A stretch of DNA of 64,000 nucleotides from Bacteroidetes bacterium HGW-Bacteroidetes-7 (GCA_002842465.1 PHDA01000001.1:94472-158471); one strand, 5' to 3'. Shown: positions 33,343 to 44,241, counted from the stretch's first letter. Program-made: numbers and translations. The notes: a model not told the origin generated them from the sequence alone.

Positions 33343-34263
33343 ATGAAAAACGGAGCAAAAATTCCAATATTGGCTAAAGTGATGACAGCAGGACTTCTGA
33401 TGTCAGTACTTTTGACATTGGGGTGTACAAAGGCTCTGGAGAACTCTATAAATATCTCAAAGGTGGAATTCCGTGTGGGAAAAATATTAGACTCAGGCGT
33501 ACCGGAAAATCTCGAAAGTTACCAGGCCGACTTTGTAACCGGAATATTTGTTCACGAAACAGGCACCATTCCTGTTAATGGAATATTTGGAACTCCTGTA
33601 GTTACGAATATGTTTTTCAGAAATTCCGGTGGTGTTTTAAATGGGGACAAATTGTATTTTGACAAACAAAAGGAGTATAGCATTTATTCCTACGCTCCAT
33701 ATACCGGAGACAATAAGTTAAATGGAGAATCAATTGCATTTGAACACAATACAGACGTTATTTGGGCAACTGCAAAATATTCCAACAGGACACAGGGAGC
33801 TGTAATTAATAAAATACAACTAGATTATGAACACCTTACTTCAAAGGTTAAATTCCTGTTTGAAGACAGCCGCAATCCATCTTTAAAGGAGCTTCATGAT
33901 TTTAACAGAAAGAGTTTTAGCATTAGCGGCTTCTGTAAAAAATTCTACCTGAACATATACACCGGCAAAATAACACGAGGGCCAATCGACCCCTCTGTCA
34001 TAATTTCAGAAGAGAATAGCCCGGTTTGTTTTGCCCCAAAAACAGGAGAGGCAGAGTATGATCTTGAAATAGAGATCCCTGCTACGTTTCCGCTTAGTTT
34101 GCCACCGGTAAAAATACGAGAGAAATTTAACTACAACTTCAGACCAGGTTACTCCTATGTAATTACATTTAATGTTATGACAGCCGATATGTCTGTTAAC
34201 AGCAACATTGTAAGCTGGGAATATAAAGTTGTAGAGGACCTTGAAATAGAAACAAAATATTAA
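33343..34263 (+). CDS. Fimbrillin-family (Mfa-like) lipoprotein
   Basis: 306 residues, lipobox LTLGC, and the fimbrillin hallmarks: a strand with YSIYSYAPYTG, then HNTDVIWATAKYS and LDYEHLTSKVKFLF. These match the conserved YAYYPY...DYMYA...NHALAQV pattern of the Mfa-like_1 family. Such lipoproteins are exported, cleaved by an outer-membrane protease and polymerised by strand exchange. It lies 10 bases after the anchor gene and 4 before the next fimbrillin. Confidence 0.78.
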   Translation: MKNGAKIPILAKVMTAGLLMSVLLTLGCTKALENSINISKVEFRVGKILDSGVPENLESYQADFVTGIFVHETGTIPVNGIFGTPVVTNMFFRNSGGVLNGDKLYFDKQKEYSIYSYAPYTGDNKLNGESIAFEHNTDVIWATAKYSNRTQGAVINKIQLDYEHLTSKVKFLFEDSRNPSLKELHDFNRKSFSISGFCKKFYLNIYTGKITRGPIDPSVIISEENSPVCFAPKTGEAEYDLEIEIPATFPLSLPPVKIREKFNYNFRPGYSYVITFNVMTADMSVNSNIVSWEYKVVEDLEIETKY

Positions 34264-34267
34264 TATC

Positions 34268-35302
34268 ATGAAAAAAACATTAATTGCTTTATTGGCAGTA
34301 ATAACGCTTATCATCTCCTGTAGCAAGATAAACTTGATTTCAGAGAATGAATCTCCAACAGATCACTCATCAAAGGAGCCTGCTCTGTTAAAAGTAAAAA
34401 CACCCCTTTTAATGCACTCAGATACAAAGTCAATTATTCAGGGTAATACTTTTCCAATCGGATCTAAAATGGGTGTTCAGCTGTTGAGGTTGGATGACGA
34501 TGCAGTTTATGCTCAGTCTGGAATAGCCAATAATGAATATACCTTCATAGGAGGCGGTGAGTGGACCTCAACTTCAAGTTATATCCTCAGCTCGGCAAAG
34601 GCAAAGGTTTATGCCTATTATCCCTATACCTCATTAACAGATAACAATCAAAAATTCTTCACTATTCCCATTTCGGTAGATCAGCTTGTGCAGGCCGAAG
34701 ATTACATGTATGCAACTCCTGTGGTAACCGCCTTAGATGCGGTATCAAATACAAACAGCACAATTACCCTGAATATGAACCACGCACTGGCTCAGGTTTC
34801 AATTCTTGTCTATAAAGAGAATTATAATGGATCAGGAGAGTTGAGCGAATTTTCGATTGAAGATGCAGGGGCAACAAATCATGTTATTGTAAACAAAGAT
34901 GTTGACAATGATTTAATGATGAATATTACTGACGGTGCAATAACAGGAGGTACAAAGGGAAAAGTAACAAGAACCATCTCTCCTACCCCTGTTACACTTC
35001 AGAGCGCATCTACCGATCCTGAGTTCCCATCATCAAATCTTGCACTTCTTAAAACCCAGGTAAATACTTACGGTGTTAGCACAATAATAGTACCCACCGG
35101 AGTTATTCAATCCGGAGAACTTAAGTTTTCATTTGTGATAGATGGTAATACATACAGTATTAATAATGGGTCACAGGTAACATTTGAAAAAGGAAAACAA
35201 TATATATACAAAGTTAAACTTGCCGGAACCTCACTGACTGTCTCTTCTGTAACAATTACAGAATGGGAGCCTATTTCAGGAGAAGATATGGTTATTCAAT
35301 AA
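34268..35302 (+). CDS. Fimbrillin-family lipoprotein
   Basis: 344 residues with lipobox LIISC (Cys18). It carries clear Mfa-like_1 features: AKVYAYYPYTS, EDYMYATPV, TITLNMNHALAQVSILVYKENYNG, and a final GKQYIYKVKLAGT. Closely related to the protein encoded next (35313-36335): both have the NYNG(S/A)G and NDLMM/NDLYM features. Probably a shaft or accessory pilin. Confidence 0.85.
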   Translation: MKKTLIALLAVITLIISCSKINLISENESPTDHSSKEPALLKVKTPLLMHSDTKSIIQGNTFPIGSKMGVQLLRLDDDAVYAQSGIANNEYTFIGGGEWTSTSSYILSSAKAKVYAYYPYTSLTDNNQKFFTIPISVDQLVQAEDYMYATPVVTALDAVSNTNSTITLNMNHALAQVSILVYKENYNGSGELSEFSIEDAGATNHVIVNKDVDNDLMMNITDGAITGGTKGKVTRTISPTPVTLQSASTDPEFPSSNLALLKTQVNTYGVSTIIVPTGVIQSGELKFSFVIDGNTYSINNGSQVTFEKGKQYIYKVKLAGTSLTVSSVTITEWEPISGEDMVIQ

Positions 35303-35312
35303 TCTTAATGCT

Positions 35313-36335
35313 ATGAAAAAGACAATTACAATCTCAATTCTTGCACTTGCGTTACTTTCGGGATGTACAAAAAACAGATTTTTATCTTCTGAAAGATTAG
35401 CACCCATCTCACTCACTCCTAACTTTGGAGCGACCGCCACAAAGGCAACAATTACAGATGCTAACATCATTGATGAAACAATCAGGGTTCAAGTGTCAAA
35501 GAATGACGGGCAAACAAGTTACGCTGTAGATGGGTCGAAGTACACACTAGGATACAATGACGTAAGCACCTTATGGTCGCTGTCAAATATGCTGTACCTC
35601 TCTGCCGAAAATGCAAAAATTTATGCATATGCACCATCACCTACCGAGCAAATTGCAATTGCTGCAGTTGAGACTGGCGAATTTAATACACTCAAAAGAG
35701 AACTTGACATACCAGCAACTCAGACAATGGCCAGTCAGGTAGATTTCCTTTGGTGCTATCAGGAGAAGACACAAGAAGGAGGATCTGATAATATTAACAG
35801 CTCTAAACCTAGCGTTGCGCTTACCATGAAACACGCCCTGACTCAGGTGGCATTTGTTATATTCGGAGAGAACTATAATGGAGCAGGTGCCATAAACACG
35901 ATAACTATTAAAGATAACACAGGCAGCCCTGCATTCAGGATAATGAATGATCCGATAAATGATCTTTACATGAAAGTCTTGGATGGCTCTATAATCGGGG
36001 GTAAACCAGCTGCAGAGTTATCCGTTACTGGAATTAGTGGTTCAATTCTTACCACAACACCAGTTACTACCGATCTTGTCGGTCTAAAGGCGAGTGTTAA
36101 CGGCTACCTCCTTCTTGTTCCTGCAACTATTACCCCAAAAAGTAACATTAGGTTCACCTTCAACATTGACGGAAAAGACTATAATGTGTCACTTACCGGC
36201 AGTGAGTCATTGGCATGGGAAGCAGGACAGCAGTACATTTACACTGTTAAGCTTACGGGTACTGTAATGCAGGTAATTAGTGTAACAGTTACACCATGGA
36301 ATTCATCTCACGAGGGAGAAGTAGTAATTAACTAA
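35313..36335 (+). CDS. Fimbrillin-family lipoprotein
   Basis: 340 residues, lipobox ALLSGC. Motifs AKIYAYAPSPT, DFLWCYQE, ALTMKHALTQVAFVIFGENYNG and QQYIYTVKLTGT mark it as a paralog of the preceding fimbrillin. Gap of 10 bases to the gene before and 32 to the next. It differs from the next genes in lacking a FISUMP domain. Confidence 0.85.
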   Translation: MKKTITISILALALLSGCTKNRFLSSERLAPISLTPNFGATATKATITDANIIDETIRVQVSKNDGQTSYAVDGSKYTLGYNDVSTLWSLSNMLYLSAENAKIYAYAPSPTEQIAIAAVETGEFNTLKRELDIPATQTMASQVDFLWCYQEKTQEGGSDNINSSKPSVALTMKHALTQVAFVIFGENYNGAGAINTITIKDNTGSPAFRIMNDPINDLYMKVLDGSIIGGKPAAELSVTGISGSILTTTPVTTDLVGLKASVNGYLLLVPATITPKSNIRFTFNIDGKDYNVSLTGSESLAWEAGQQYIYTVKLTGTVMQVISVTVTPWNSSHEGEVVIN

Positions 36336-36367
36336 AGAAGAATAGCTAACCGCTCAATTCAAACCAA

Positions 36368-38023
36368 ATGGTTAAATATTGCCTTAACATATTTGCAATT
36401 ACTGCACTTCTTATATTAAACTCCTGCTCAAAAGAGAGGGGTTTAGTAAAGGAGATGGTAGCATTGCAAATATCTCCGGCAATAGGAGATATAACCAAAT
36501 CTCTTGTTGATGATTCCAATATCTCCACAAAAGAGATAGGAATTCAGATAACAAACCAATTGGGAACTCAGCTTTATGATGGGAATGGACTGTATGAAAA
36601 CCTGAGGCTTATTAAGCCGGCCGGCTCATGGATTGTTGATAATGGCTCAGGGGAGACAAAAGAGGTTATTATTAAAGGAGATAATGCCAAAATATATGCT
36701 TATTATCCCTTCACCTCCAATCCTGCGAACTTTGCCGGTACGGGCGAAACATCTGTTCTAATGGTAAATATTCCAAGAGAGCACAAAAGGGACTCTATTC
36801 CGGATTACCTCTGGTGCGCACAGGATAGAACGGAACCTTCCGGAGGAACTGTAATTAATGTCAGCAGCGCTACAGTCCAGTTGAAGATGAATCATTCGCT
36901 ATCTCTAATTGCATTCGTCTTTTACAAATCAGGTTACGAGAACCCCGGAAACATCACTCGCATGGAGATGAAAAGCGTTGCGGGAAATAATTTTTTTCGA
37001 GCGAACAAAGAAGGGATTAATGACTTGAGGATGAAGCTTTCAAATGGTGAATTGGTTGGTGGAACAATGGCGTCAAGTGTAACCTTAACAAACATAGGTG
37101 CTAATATATCTCTGACATCGGATCCCGGAATCATTCCTGCGACACTTTTCTCACAAAGAAACTTCCATATGCTTCTTGCTCCCACCTCTATTACAAACAG
37201 AGACGATATTGAATTTGTTTTCGAAATTGACGGAAGCACCTATGTCGCAAAATTCCCCGGCACAGGAGCGCTTAACCTTACTCCGGGAAATGCGTTCATT
37301 CTGACCGTTAAGCTAAGCCCCAAATCGCTTAATATCACAGGAGTGGCAGAGTGGAATATGGTTGATTACGAAGTGAGCAGCGGCTATGATGACCTTTGGT
37401 ATGGAATGCAGCCGGTACAAATAGGCAGCCTTCTCTGGGCGCCTGTGAACGTTGGCTACGACCCAGTTAGCGAGCCATATGGACTATTGTTTCAATGGCA
37501 CAGAAAATATGGACAGAGATATGGAACAACAAACCTGATTAATTCTAAAGTTAGTTTAGATGCAGGTAATGATATTGTCAATAAGAATATATTCTATACA
37601 GCCTCAGCTCCACAATATGATTGGTGTACCGAATATAAAAATATTTGGGATATGTCAACTAATTACAATCCTTGTCCTTCTGGTTGGAGAATTCCTACTC
37701 AACAAGAAATGTTATTATTAATATCTTCTGGTGAAACTTGGGTTAACCCTGGAGAGGGAGGAATTGACAACCTTCCGGGTAGATGGTATGGAGGAAATCA
37801 TAGTACAGATAGAACGAATAGTGTGTTTTTTCCAACAGGTGGACTAATCACTACTCTCGGTGCATCTGGAAACAGAATCCCAACTATGCACGGACACTAT
37901 TCAACTTCGACAGGCGGCGATTTAGATGTTCGTTACAGATTAATTATTACACCATCTTATTCGGATGTTTCAACAATATTAAAAACTATTGGCATTTCCG
38001 TAAGATGCGTTAAAGATCTATAA
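36368..38023 (+). CDS. Fimbrillin-FISUMP fusion lipoprotein
   Basis: 551 residues. Lipobox LNSC (Cys20); a fimbrillin part of about 25-335 with AKIYAYYPF, DYLWCAQDR and QLKMNHSLSLIAFVFYKSGY. A single FISUMP (Fib_succ_major) domain of about 350-551 follows, with LLWAPVNVGYD, LFQWHRKYGQ, NPCPSGWRIPT, GRWYGGNHSTDR and SVRCVKDL. FISUMP has a C-type-lectin/FGE-like fold and may bind ligands. The DNA of the FISUMP part is visibly more AT-rich than the fimbrillin part. Probably a fimbrial tip adhesin. Confidence 0.85.
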   Translation: MVKYCLNIFAITALLILNSCSKERGLVKEMVALQISPAIGDITKSLVDDSNISTKEIGIQITNQLGTQLYDGNGLYENLRLIKPAGSWIVDNGSGETKEVIIKGDNAKIYAYYPFTSNPANFAGTGETSVLMVNIPREHKRDSIPDYLWCAQDRTEPSGGTVINVSSATVQLKMNHSLSLIAFVFYKSGYENPGNITRMEMKSVAGNNFFRANKEGINDLRMKLSNGELVGGTMASSVTLTNIGANISLTSDPGIIPATLFSQRNFHMLLAPTSITNRDDIEFVFEIDGSTYVAKFPGTGALNLTPGNAFILTVKLSPKSLNITGVAEWNMVDYEVSSGYDDLWYGMQPVQIGSLLWAPVNVGYDPVSEPYGLLFQWHRKYGQRYGTTNLINSKVSLDAGNDIVNKNIFYTASAPQYDWCTEYKNIWDMSTNYNPCPSGWRIPTQQEMLLLISSGETWVNPGEGGIDNLPGRWYGGNHSTDRTNSVFFPTGGLITTLGASGNRIPTMHGHYSTSTGGDLDVRYRLIITPSYSDVSTILKTIGISVRCVKDL

Positions 38024-38024
38024 T

Positions 38025-39113
38025 ATGCATTTGAAATTTTTTTTTATTGCGTTATACTTTGCTATAGTATTAATGTTTTTTACAGGATGTGAAAAAGAGA
38101 ATTTGATTGATGGCAACCCTAAAACTGTCAATACTAACTTCACTTTTGTTCCTACCGAATTCGGCTCAATCTCTACAAGGGCAGGGGTGGCTGTGAATGA
38201 GAGCGTAGTCATGAATTTATGGATATTGCAGTTTGATGGAACTACAGACGCTTCAGTGCTTATTAGAAGCGAGTATAAAGCATCGGTAGGTAATTTGGCT
38301 GATTTACAAATTGTTCTAAACCAGGGGGCAAATCACAGAGTTCTCTTTATTGCAAACACATTTGACTCCGAACTTTTTAATGAGGCAAATGCACCGCTGA
38401 ATACATACACATATTTACAATTTAAGCAGAAAACATTTTCAATCTCTGATGAGGCGGGAATGTTCACAGGAAGTACCACCAAATGTCTCAGAATGTATGG
38501 CTCTTATGAAGGTGCTGTGCCAAACAAAAACTCCTCTGTTCTGCTCTATAGGATAGGAGCAAGGGTTAATTTAACCTACACGTCTGAGGATGTCAGCAGT
38601 GTGATTGATGGGGTTCGATTCAGAATTACGTCGGTTCAGCTTAAAAATGTGCCAAGCACCTCTTCGTACATCTCAAACCCTTTCAATAGCGTAGTTTTTA
38701 CTCCTCCTGCAGTTGTAGATTATCCTGTAACCACAGGCTCTCAAACCGGAGCTTCAGGTGAGGCATACTCAATTGGAGCATATACTGGCAATGTGAGTTA
38801 CTATATGCCTGAAAACATAAGAGGAGTTATTGCAACAGTTGGTTCACAGCAACAGAAACCCACCTATGCGCCTGAGAAATCTACCTGGATTGAGATTAAG
38901 GGAGAGGGTGTTAGCAGCGATGGTCGGGTTAATGAAAATGTGACATTTAAACTCTACCTGGGAAACAACCTGACATCAAGTTATAATATAAACGCCAATA
39001 CACAATACAACATAACGCTAAAATTTAAAGGAGTAAGCCTTACTGATGCAAGGCTTGAGGTTATAAGATTATCGGATATTGAAACCTTTCAGGAGGTAGT
39101 GATCACATGGTAA
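38025..39113 (+). CDS. Fimbrial accessory lipoprotein (DUF4906/Mfa-like)
   Basis: 362 residues, lipobox MFFTGC. The start of the mature part has ISTRAGVAVNESVVMNLWILQFDG, a pattern common in Bacteroidales fimbrial accessory proteins (DUF4906). Later it has NKNSSVLLYRIGARVNLTYT and INANTQYNITLKFKG near the end. It starts one base after the previous stop and overlaps the next gene by 7 bases, so it is translated with them. It probably belongs to the same surface fibre. Exact role unknown. Confidence 0.65.
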   Translation: MHLKFFFIALYFAIVLMFFTGCEKENLIDGNPKTVNTNFTFVPTEFGSISTRAGVAVNESVVMNLWILQFDGTTDASVLIRSEYKASVGNLADLQIVLNQGANHRVLFIANTFDSELFNEANAPLNTYTYLQFKQKTFSISDEAGMFTGSTTKCLRMYGSYEGAVPNKNSSVLLYRIGARVNLTYTSEDVSSVIDGVRFRITSVQLKNVPSTSSYISNPFNSVVFTPPAVVDYPVTTGSQTGASGEAYSIGAYTGNVSYYMPENIRGVIATVGSQQQKPTYAPEKSTWIEIKGEGVSSDGRVNENVTFKLYLGNNLTSSYNINANTQYNITLKFKGVSLTDARLEVIRLSDIETFQEVVITW

Positions 39114-41632
39114 AAACAAAACTAATTGTTGTCGTTTTATTCATAACTCTTTTTTCTTGTATAAAAGACGAAGTTATGCCGCTGCTTGTTGATGACGGCA
39201 CAGTACAGTTTATTTGTGAAGACGCACAACCGGCCACCAAAACCACTCTTAACGGCCTGCAAACCGAATGGGTGGCAAATACCGATAAGGTTGGGATATT
39301 CTCCCCACAGGCATCAAAAACAATTGGAGGAAATCCAGGCGTTGTGAACGAGCCCCTTACTGCTCTCAGCAACGGCGCAAGATCGCAGTTCAGCGGAACT
39401 GTTTACTGGAACACCGGCGATCACATTTTTTACTCATACTACCCCTATGCTGTTGGCACACCACCCCATACAGCTGTTCCAGTCTCGCTTCCCGCAAACC
39501 AGACACAATCGCTCGGAAACAACAGCGATCACCTTGGCGCTCTTGACTTTCTTGTTGCAAAGCCACACACTTCAAAATACCCCGGCGTCTCAGGCGCTCC
39601 AGCCACGGTCTCGCTAAGATATAATCACCTGTTTGCAATAATTGAATTTCAGATAATCAGAAGCACCGGATCAGGAGCAATTTCGAAAGTAAAATTGAAC
39701 GGGAAAGTGCCGTTAGCATTTGAGGCAGGCACAATTAATCTGGCACAAAACACTCCCGCTTCCGGAGTCTCATACGGTATAGATGGAATGACAAATACAT
39801 CCAATATTGTTATAGTTTCGTTGGGCACTGCGATTACTCCCACTACCGATTACTCAACAACTCCAAAAGTTTATATGGTTGTCTTACCTGGAACTCATAT
39901 TGGTGAGTTAAAAATTGGACTTGAAAGCGGGAGCATTTTCAGAGAGGTAAAAAAATCGGATGTAACTTTTGAGAGAGGGAAAAAATATGTTATCAAAATT
40001 GATGCTGCAGGGGCAGAAATACCGGTCATCAAAGGATCAGATTTAGAGCCTGTTACAATTGGAAATCTTATATGGTCACCTGTAAATTTAGGCTATAGCG
40101 AAACTCTTCCGATGGGGGAGCTTTTTCAATGGCATAGAAATTATGGTTTTGGCTTGTCACTAACATCAGCGTTAAGAGCCAACGATTTGTGGAGCATTGA
40201 TCTTGATCAGGAAACTGCTTTGGATAAATATAGAGAAACTTTTTTAAGCCACGCATCAGATCCTTATGACTGGATGCCAATTAGACACACCGAATGGAAT
40301 CAATCACGAAAGTTCAATCCCTGTCCGGATGGTTGGCGTGTGCCTACTAAAAGTGATTATAGTGCCCTACTTACATACGGAAATACAACAATTCCTTCTC
40401 CTACCGGAGGTGGCGTTGATGGTTTGTTAGGCAAATGGATAGGACCAAATCACAATAATGAAGATTTGAGAACGACAACGGCAATTTTCTTGCCGGTAAC
40501 AGGAATTTTTGGTCAAAATTCAACAACAGGGAATAATAGAGCAAACTTAGATTCATATGCTAGATATTGGGCATCAACTACGAGTAGTACAAATAATAAA
40601 AGCGGTGATTGTGTCATATTTACATCATCTGTATCCTCTCCTACACTTACTTATATTGGTAAGAGCAATGCCTATGCCATCAGATGTGTAAAAGATGTAA
40701 CACCTCAATCGGCCCCATTATTATATACCATTAAGCCCTATGAAATTAAATTAGATGGTGCAAAAGTTGGAGGTAATATCGAATATCAAGGAAGCCATCC
40801 AATAACTGAGAGAGGAGTTTTCTATGGAACGGCAATAGACCCGGCAACAAACAAAATTATTGCACCAACTGCGGGAATAGGGGAGTTTATAGTTGATCTG
40901 ACAGGCCTGAATGAGCTTACTTCATATTTTGTCAGAGCATATGCAAAAAATTCAGCAGGAACGATATTCTACAGCGATCAATTTAAGTTTGCACCGTTTT
41001 ATTCATATATTGAAAATTACGGGGGTCAAGAGGTTACAATAAACGGAGTTACCTGGGCGCCATGGAATGCTGGCTATGATAATATAAATTATCAGCACGG
41101 TTTGCTATATCAATGGCATAGAAAATATGGGCAATCATACAGCGAAAGTCCGGCTCCTACCAAACAAGCGAGCACAGCAACACTAGATAATGGGAATAAA
41201 TATATTAACCGAAACATTTTCTATGCACCAACTTCCTCATCAAATTCATATGACTGGTGTTCATCAAAGCAATCATCTTGGTCAACATCAAGTGAATATA
41301 ATCCATGCCCTATAGGATGGGGGGTTCCGACTGTGGCTGATTTCCAATCTCTGATAAGCGCAGGAAGTACGTGGGCTAGCGGACCACATGGTCAAATGGG
41401 TAGATGGTTTGGGGGAAACCATTCAACAGATAGGGCTGGAAGTGTTTTCTTTCCTGCATCAGGTCTTAGAGACACCAATTTTGGAATTGGACAAAGGGGA
41501 ATTGAAGGGCACTATTGGACTTCAGAAGTAAATTCCACTATGGCAAGTTATTTATTAATTACATCAAGTAATACTCTCATTCCAAATACAAACAAGTCTT
41601 ACGGACTTTCTCTCAGATGTGTAAAAAAATAA
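39107..41632 (+). CDS. Fimbrillin protein with two FISUMP domains
   Basis: 841 residues. Lipobox FSC at about residue 18; fimbrillin part of about 20-300 containing KTTLNGLQTEWVANTDKVG and FYSYYPYAVGTPPHTAVPV. FISUMP 1 is of about 310-545 (NPCPDGWRVPT). A linker repeat with ITERGVFYGT and TSYFVRAYAKNSAGT joins it to FISUMP 2 of about 640-841 (NPCPIGWGVPT, GRWFGGNHSTDR). An AGGAGG lies 13-18 bases before the ATG, although that stretch is also coding. Likely a large tip adhesin. Its fimbrillin half shares long near-identical DNA with the two following genes. Confidence 0.85.
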   Translation: MVKTKLIVVVLFITLFSCIKDEVMPLLVDDGTVQFICEDAQPATKTTLNGLQTEWVANTDKVGIFSPQASKTIGGNPGVVNEPLTALSNGARSQFSGTVYWNTGDHIFYSYYPYAVGTPPHTAVPVSLPANQTQSLGNNSDHLGALDFLVAKPHTSKYPGVSGAPATVSLRYNHLFAIIEFQIIRSTGSGAISKVKLNGKVPLAFEAGTINLAQNTPASGVSYGIDGMTNTSNIVIVSLGTAITPTTDYSTTPKVYMVVLPGTHIGELKIGLESGSIFREVKKSDVTFERGKKYVIKIDAAGAEIPVIKGSDLEPVTIGNLIWSPVNLGYSETLPMGELFQWHRNYGFGLSLTSALRANDLWSIDLDQETALDKYRETFLSHASDPYDWMPIRHTEWNQSRKFNPCPDGWRVPTKSDYSALLTYGNTTIPSPTGGGVDGLLGKWIGPNHNNEDLRTTTAIFLPVTGIFGQNSTTGNNRANLDSYARYWASTTSSTNNKSGDCVIFTSSVSSPTLTYIGKSNAYAIRCVKDVTPQSAPLLYTIKPYEIKLDGAKVGGNIEYQGSHPITERGVFYGTAIDPATNKIIAPTAGIGEFIVDLTGLNELTSYFVRAYAKNSAGTIFYSDQFKFAPFYSYIENYGGQEVTINGVTWAPWNAGYDNINYQHGLLYQWHRKYGQSYSESPAPTKQASTATLDNGNKYINRNIFYAPTSSSNSYDWCSSKQSSWSTSSEYNPCPIGWGVPTVADFQSLISAGSTWASGPHGQMGRWFGGNHSTDRAGSVFFPASGLRDTNFGIGQRGIEGHYWTSEVNSTMASYLLITSSNTLIPNTNKSYGLSLRCVKK

Positions 41633-41671
41633 AGTCGAAATCATCATTTGCTGTGAGAATTATTAATAAAT

Positions 41672-44167
41672 ATGTCTAAGCTGAGGTTTTATAAATATCA
41701 TTTAGCTATTATTGTAGCTCTTTGTGCATTATTTTCTTCTTGCATAAAAGACGAAATATTGCCAGTGCTAGTTGATGACGGTACAGTAATGTTTGTATGT
41801 GAAGATTCAAACCCGGTCACCAAAACCACTCTTAACGGACTGCAAACCGAATGGGTGGCAAATACCGATAAGGTGGGTCTCTTCTCACCGCAGGCATCAA
41901 AAACAATCGGTGGAACTCCCGGCGTTGTTAACGAGCCACTTACCGCTCTAAGCAACGGCGCAAGATCGCAGTTCAGCGGAACTGTTTATTGGAACACCGG
42001 CGATCATAATTTTTACTCATACTACCCATACGCAGCAGGCACTCCTCCCCATACAGCAGTTCCGGTGTCACTCCCGGCTGACCAGACACAATCTGCCGGC
42101 AACAACATGAATCACCTAAGTGCACTTGACTTTCTTGTAGCAAAGCCATATACGGCAAAATATCCGGGATCATCAGGTACTCCGGCAACAGTCTCGCTAA
42201 GGTACAACCACCTCTTTTCAATTATTGAATTTCAGATCAAAAGAAGCTCAGGGATTGGTGCTATAAATCAAGTTCGCTTAAGAGGTACTGCTCCAATAGC
42301 ATTTGAAAGTGGCACAATAAATCTTGCACAAAGTGTACCTACATCAGGATTCCCATATGTAATAGATGGAATGACTAACACTTCAAATTCTGCTACAGTT
42401 CAATTGAGTTCAGCAATTAATCCGGGGGATGTTTCGTTTGAAACGGCACCTAAAGTTTATATGGTAATTTTGCCCGGGGAGCATACAGGAGATATTAATA
42501 TCGGATTTGAAGTAGGGGGCTCTTTTTACGAAATTTCTAAAACCAATGTAACATTTGAGAGGGGAAAAAAATATGTTATCCAAACAGATGTTGGTAATGC
42601 ATCAATTGCCTTAATAAAGGGCTCTGATCTTGAACCGGTGACAATTAACGGAGTGACTTGGGCTCCTGTGAATGCCGGATATTCTGAGACAACAAAATAT
42701 GGACTTTATTATCAGTGGCATAGAAAATATGGACACGGCGTAGATATAATTGAGACCCCATTAAAGGAGACTATGCAAGGCCCTGTTTCAGTAGGTTTTG
42801 GAAATCTGGAAGATAATCGCAATATTTTTTTTACAAATTCAAACTCGCCATATTCTTGGATAAATACTATTCAGCAAGGTTGGAATGCTTCTGAAAGATA
42901 TAACCCATGTCCTCCTGGCTGGAGAGTCCCCAATGAGTCAGAGTTTACAGGATTAATATCATCAGGTGGTGGTACAACATGGGTAAATGCCGGAACGCTT
43001 GGAGTCGACGGACTAGCCGGCAGATGGTTTGGCAAACACCACAACAATCCTGATTTAAGAGCGGATTCTTGTATTTTTATCCCTGCTGCAGGAAACTTAA
43101 GCAATACAGATGGAAAAGGAACCGGCAGAGGTGCAAATGCAATGTGTTTTACAATGCAAGCTCACTCTGGCGGCTATGCAAGAGTAATGAGTTTTACCAG
43201 TATCACGAATCCATCAACAACCTTTCAAAAAGCTGGGCTTGCAGTTTCAATAAGATGTGTAAAAAAAACAATACAAATATTACCTATTATATTAACTCAA
43301 GAACCATTTGAAGTGATTCATAATAGTGCAAAAACTGGAGGAATTGTAGAAGAATCCGGGTCAACATCAATAACTGAAAAGGGAATAGTTTATGACATTG
43401 CAATAAATCCTACAATTGCAAAAACGAAAGTTATTGCAGGAAGTGGTATGGGAGATTTTCAGGTAACGATTAATGGCCTTGCAGAAAATACTGTTTATTA
43501 CCTTCGATGCTACGCAATCAACAGTTCAGGAGTAACATATGGGGAGGAGTGCACTTTTAAAACAACCCCTGATTGGGGAGGTTTAAGTGAGGTTAAAGTT
43601 AATGGTGTGACCTGGGCCCCAGTAAATAATAAATATAGCGGAGCTACACCTTATGGATTGATGTTTCAGTGGGCCAGAAGAGCGGGGCAGAACTATGGAC
43701 CTCAAACTACTGCTTCGCCAGCTTCAATTTCAACAGTAAACAACGCTGCTAATGACAATATTTTTTACAAACCAACAAGCTATCCATTTGATTGCAATAC
43801 TACAAAACCAACATCATGGACGTCAAATCCATGTCCAACCGGGTGGAGGTTGCCAACAAAAGCAGAGATAGAATCATTAGTTCTACAAGGAAGTACATGG
43901 GTGTCATCGGGAGTAAATAATTTACCTGGCAGATGGTTTGGAGGGAATCATTCTACTGATAGAACAGGGAGTGTGTTTTTTCCTGCATCAGGTATGATTG
44001 ATCATAATGCAAATTCTGGATTGCGTGAGGGATGGGGCGCGTACTGGACAGCAACTTCAAATGGAGACTTAGCAAGTGCACTATTGTTTTCACAATCAAC
44101 AGCTCCATATGTTGACTCGGGAAGATATAGGGCTGGAGGTTATTCTCTAAGATGTGTAAAACAATAA
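41672..44167 (+). CDS. Fimbrillin protein with two FISUMP domains
   Basis: 831 residues with the same layout as the gene before: lipobox FSSC, fimbrillin half, FISUMP 1 of about 315-530 (NPCPPGWRVPN), a linker with ITEKGIVYDIA and TVYYLRCYAINSSG, and FISUMP 2 of about 635-831 (NPCPTGWRLPT, GRWFGGNHSTDR). The N-terminal DNA matches 39107-39660 closely, while the FISUMP domains are clearly different. This suggests duplication followed by replacement of the presumed ligand-binding modules. Confidence 0.85.
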   Translation: MSKLRFYKYHLAIIVALCALFSSCIKDEILPVLVDDGTVMFVCEDSNPVTKTTLNGLQTEWVANTDKVGLFSPQASKTIGGTPGVVNEPLTALSNGARSQFSGTVYWNTGDHNFYSYYPYAAGTPPHTAVPVSLPADQTQSAGNNMNHLSALDFLVAKPYTAKYPGSSGTPATVSLRYNHLFSIIEFQIKRSSGIGAINQVRLRGTAPIAFESGTINLAQSVPTSGFPYVIDGMTNTSNSATVQLSSAINPGDVSFETAPKVYMVILPGEHTGDINIGFEVGGSFYEISKTNVTFERGKKYVIQTDVGNASIALIKGSDLEPVTINGVTWAPVNAGYSETTKYGLYYQWHRKYGHGVDIIETPLKETMQGPVSVGFGNLEDNRNIFFTNSNSPYSWINTIQQGWNASERYNPCPPGWRVPNESEFTGLISSGGGTTWVNAGTLGVDGLAGRWFGKHHNNPDLRADSCIFIPAAGNLSNTDGKGTGRGANAMCFTMQAHSGGYARVMSFTSITNPSTTFQKAGLAVSIRCVKKTIQILPIILTQEPFEVIHNSAKTGGIVEESGSTSITEKGIVYDIAINPTIAKTKVIAGSGMGDFQVTINGLAENTVYYLRCYAINSSGVTYGEECTFKTTPDWGGLSEVKVNGVTWAPVNNKYSGATPYGLMFQWARRAGQNYGPQTTASPASISTVNNAANDNIFYKPTSYPFDCNTTKPTSWTSNPCPTGWRLPTKAEIESLVLQGSTWVSSGVNNLPGRWFGGNHSTDRTGSVFFPASGMIDHNANSGLREGWGAYWTATSNGDLASALLFSQSTAPYVDSGRYRAGGYSLRCVKQ

Positions 44168-44241
44168 TTAATCAGACACCAGAGAGATGAACTATAATTA
44201 CAGCCAGTTAACATTACCATTTACACTCTTTTTTATACAGT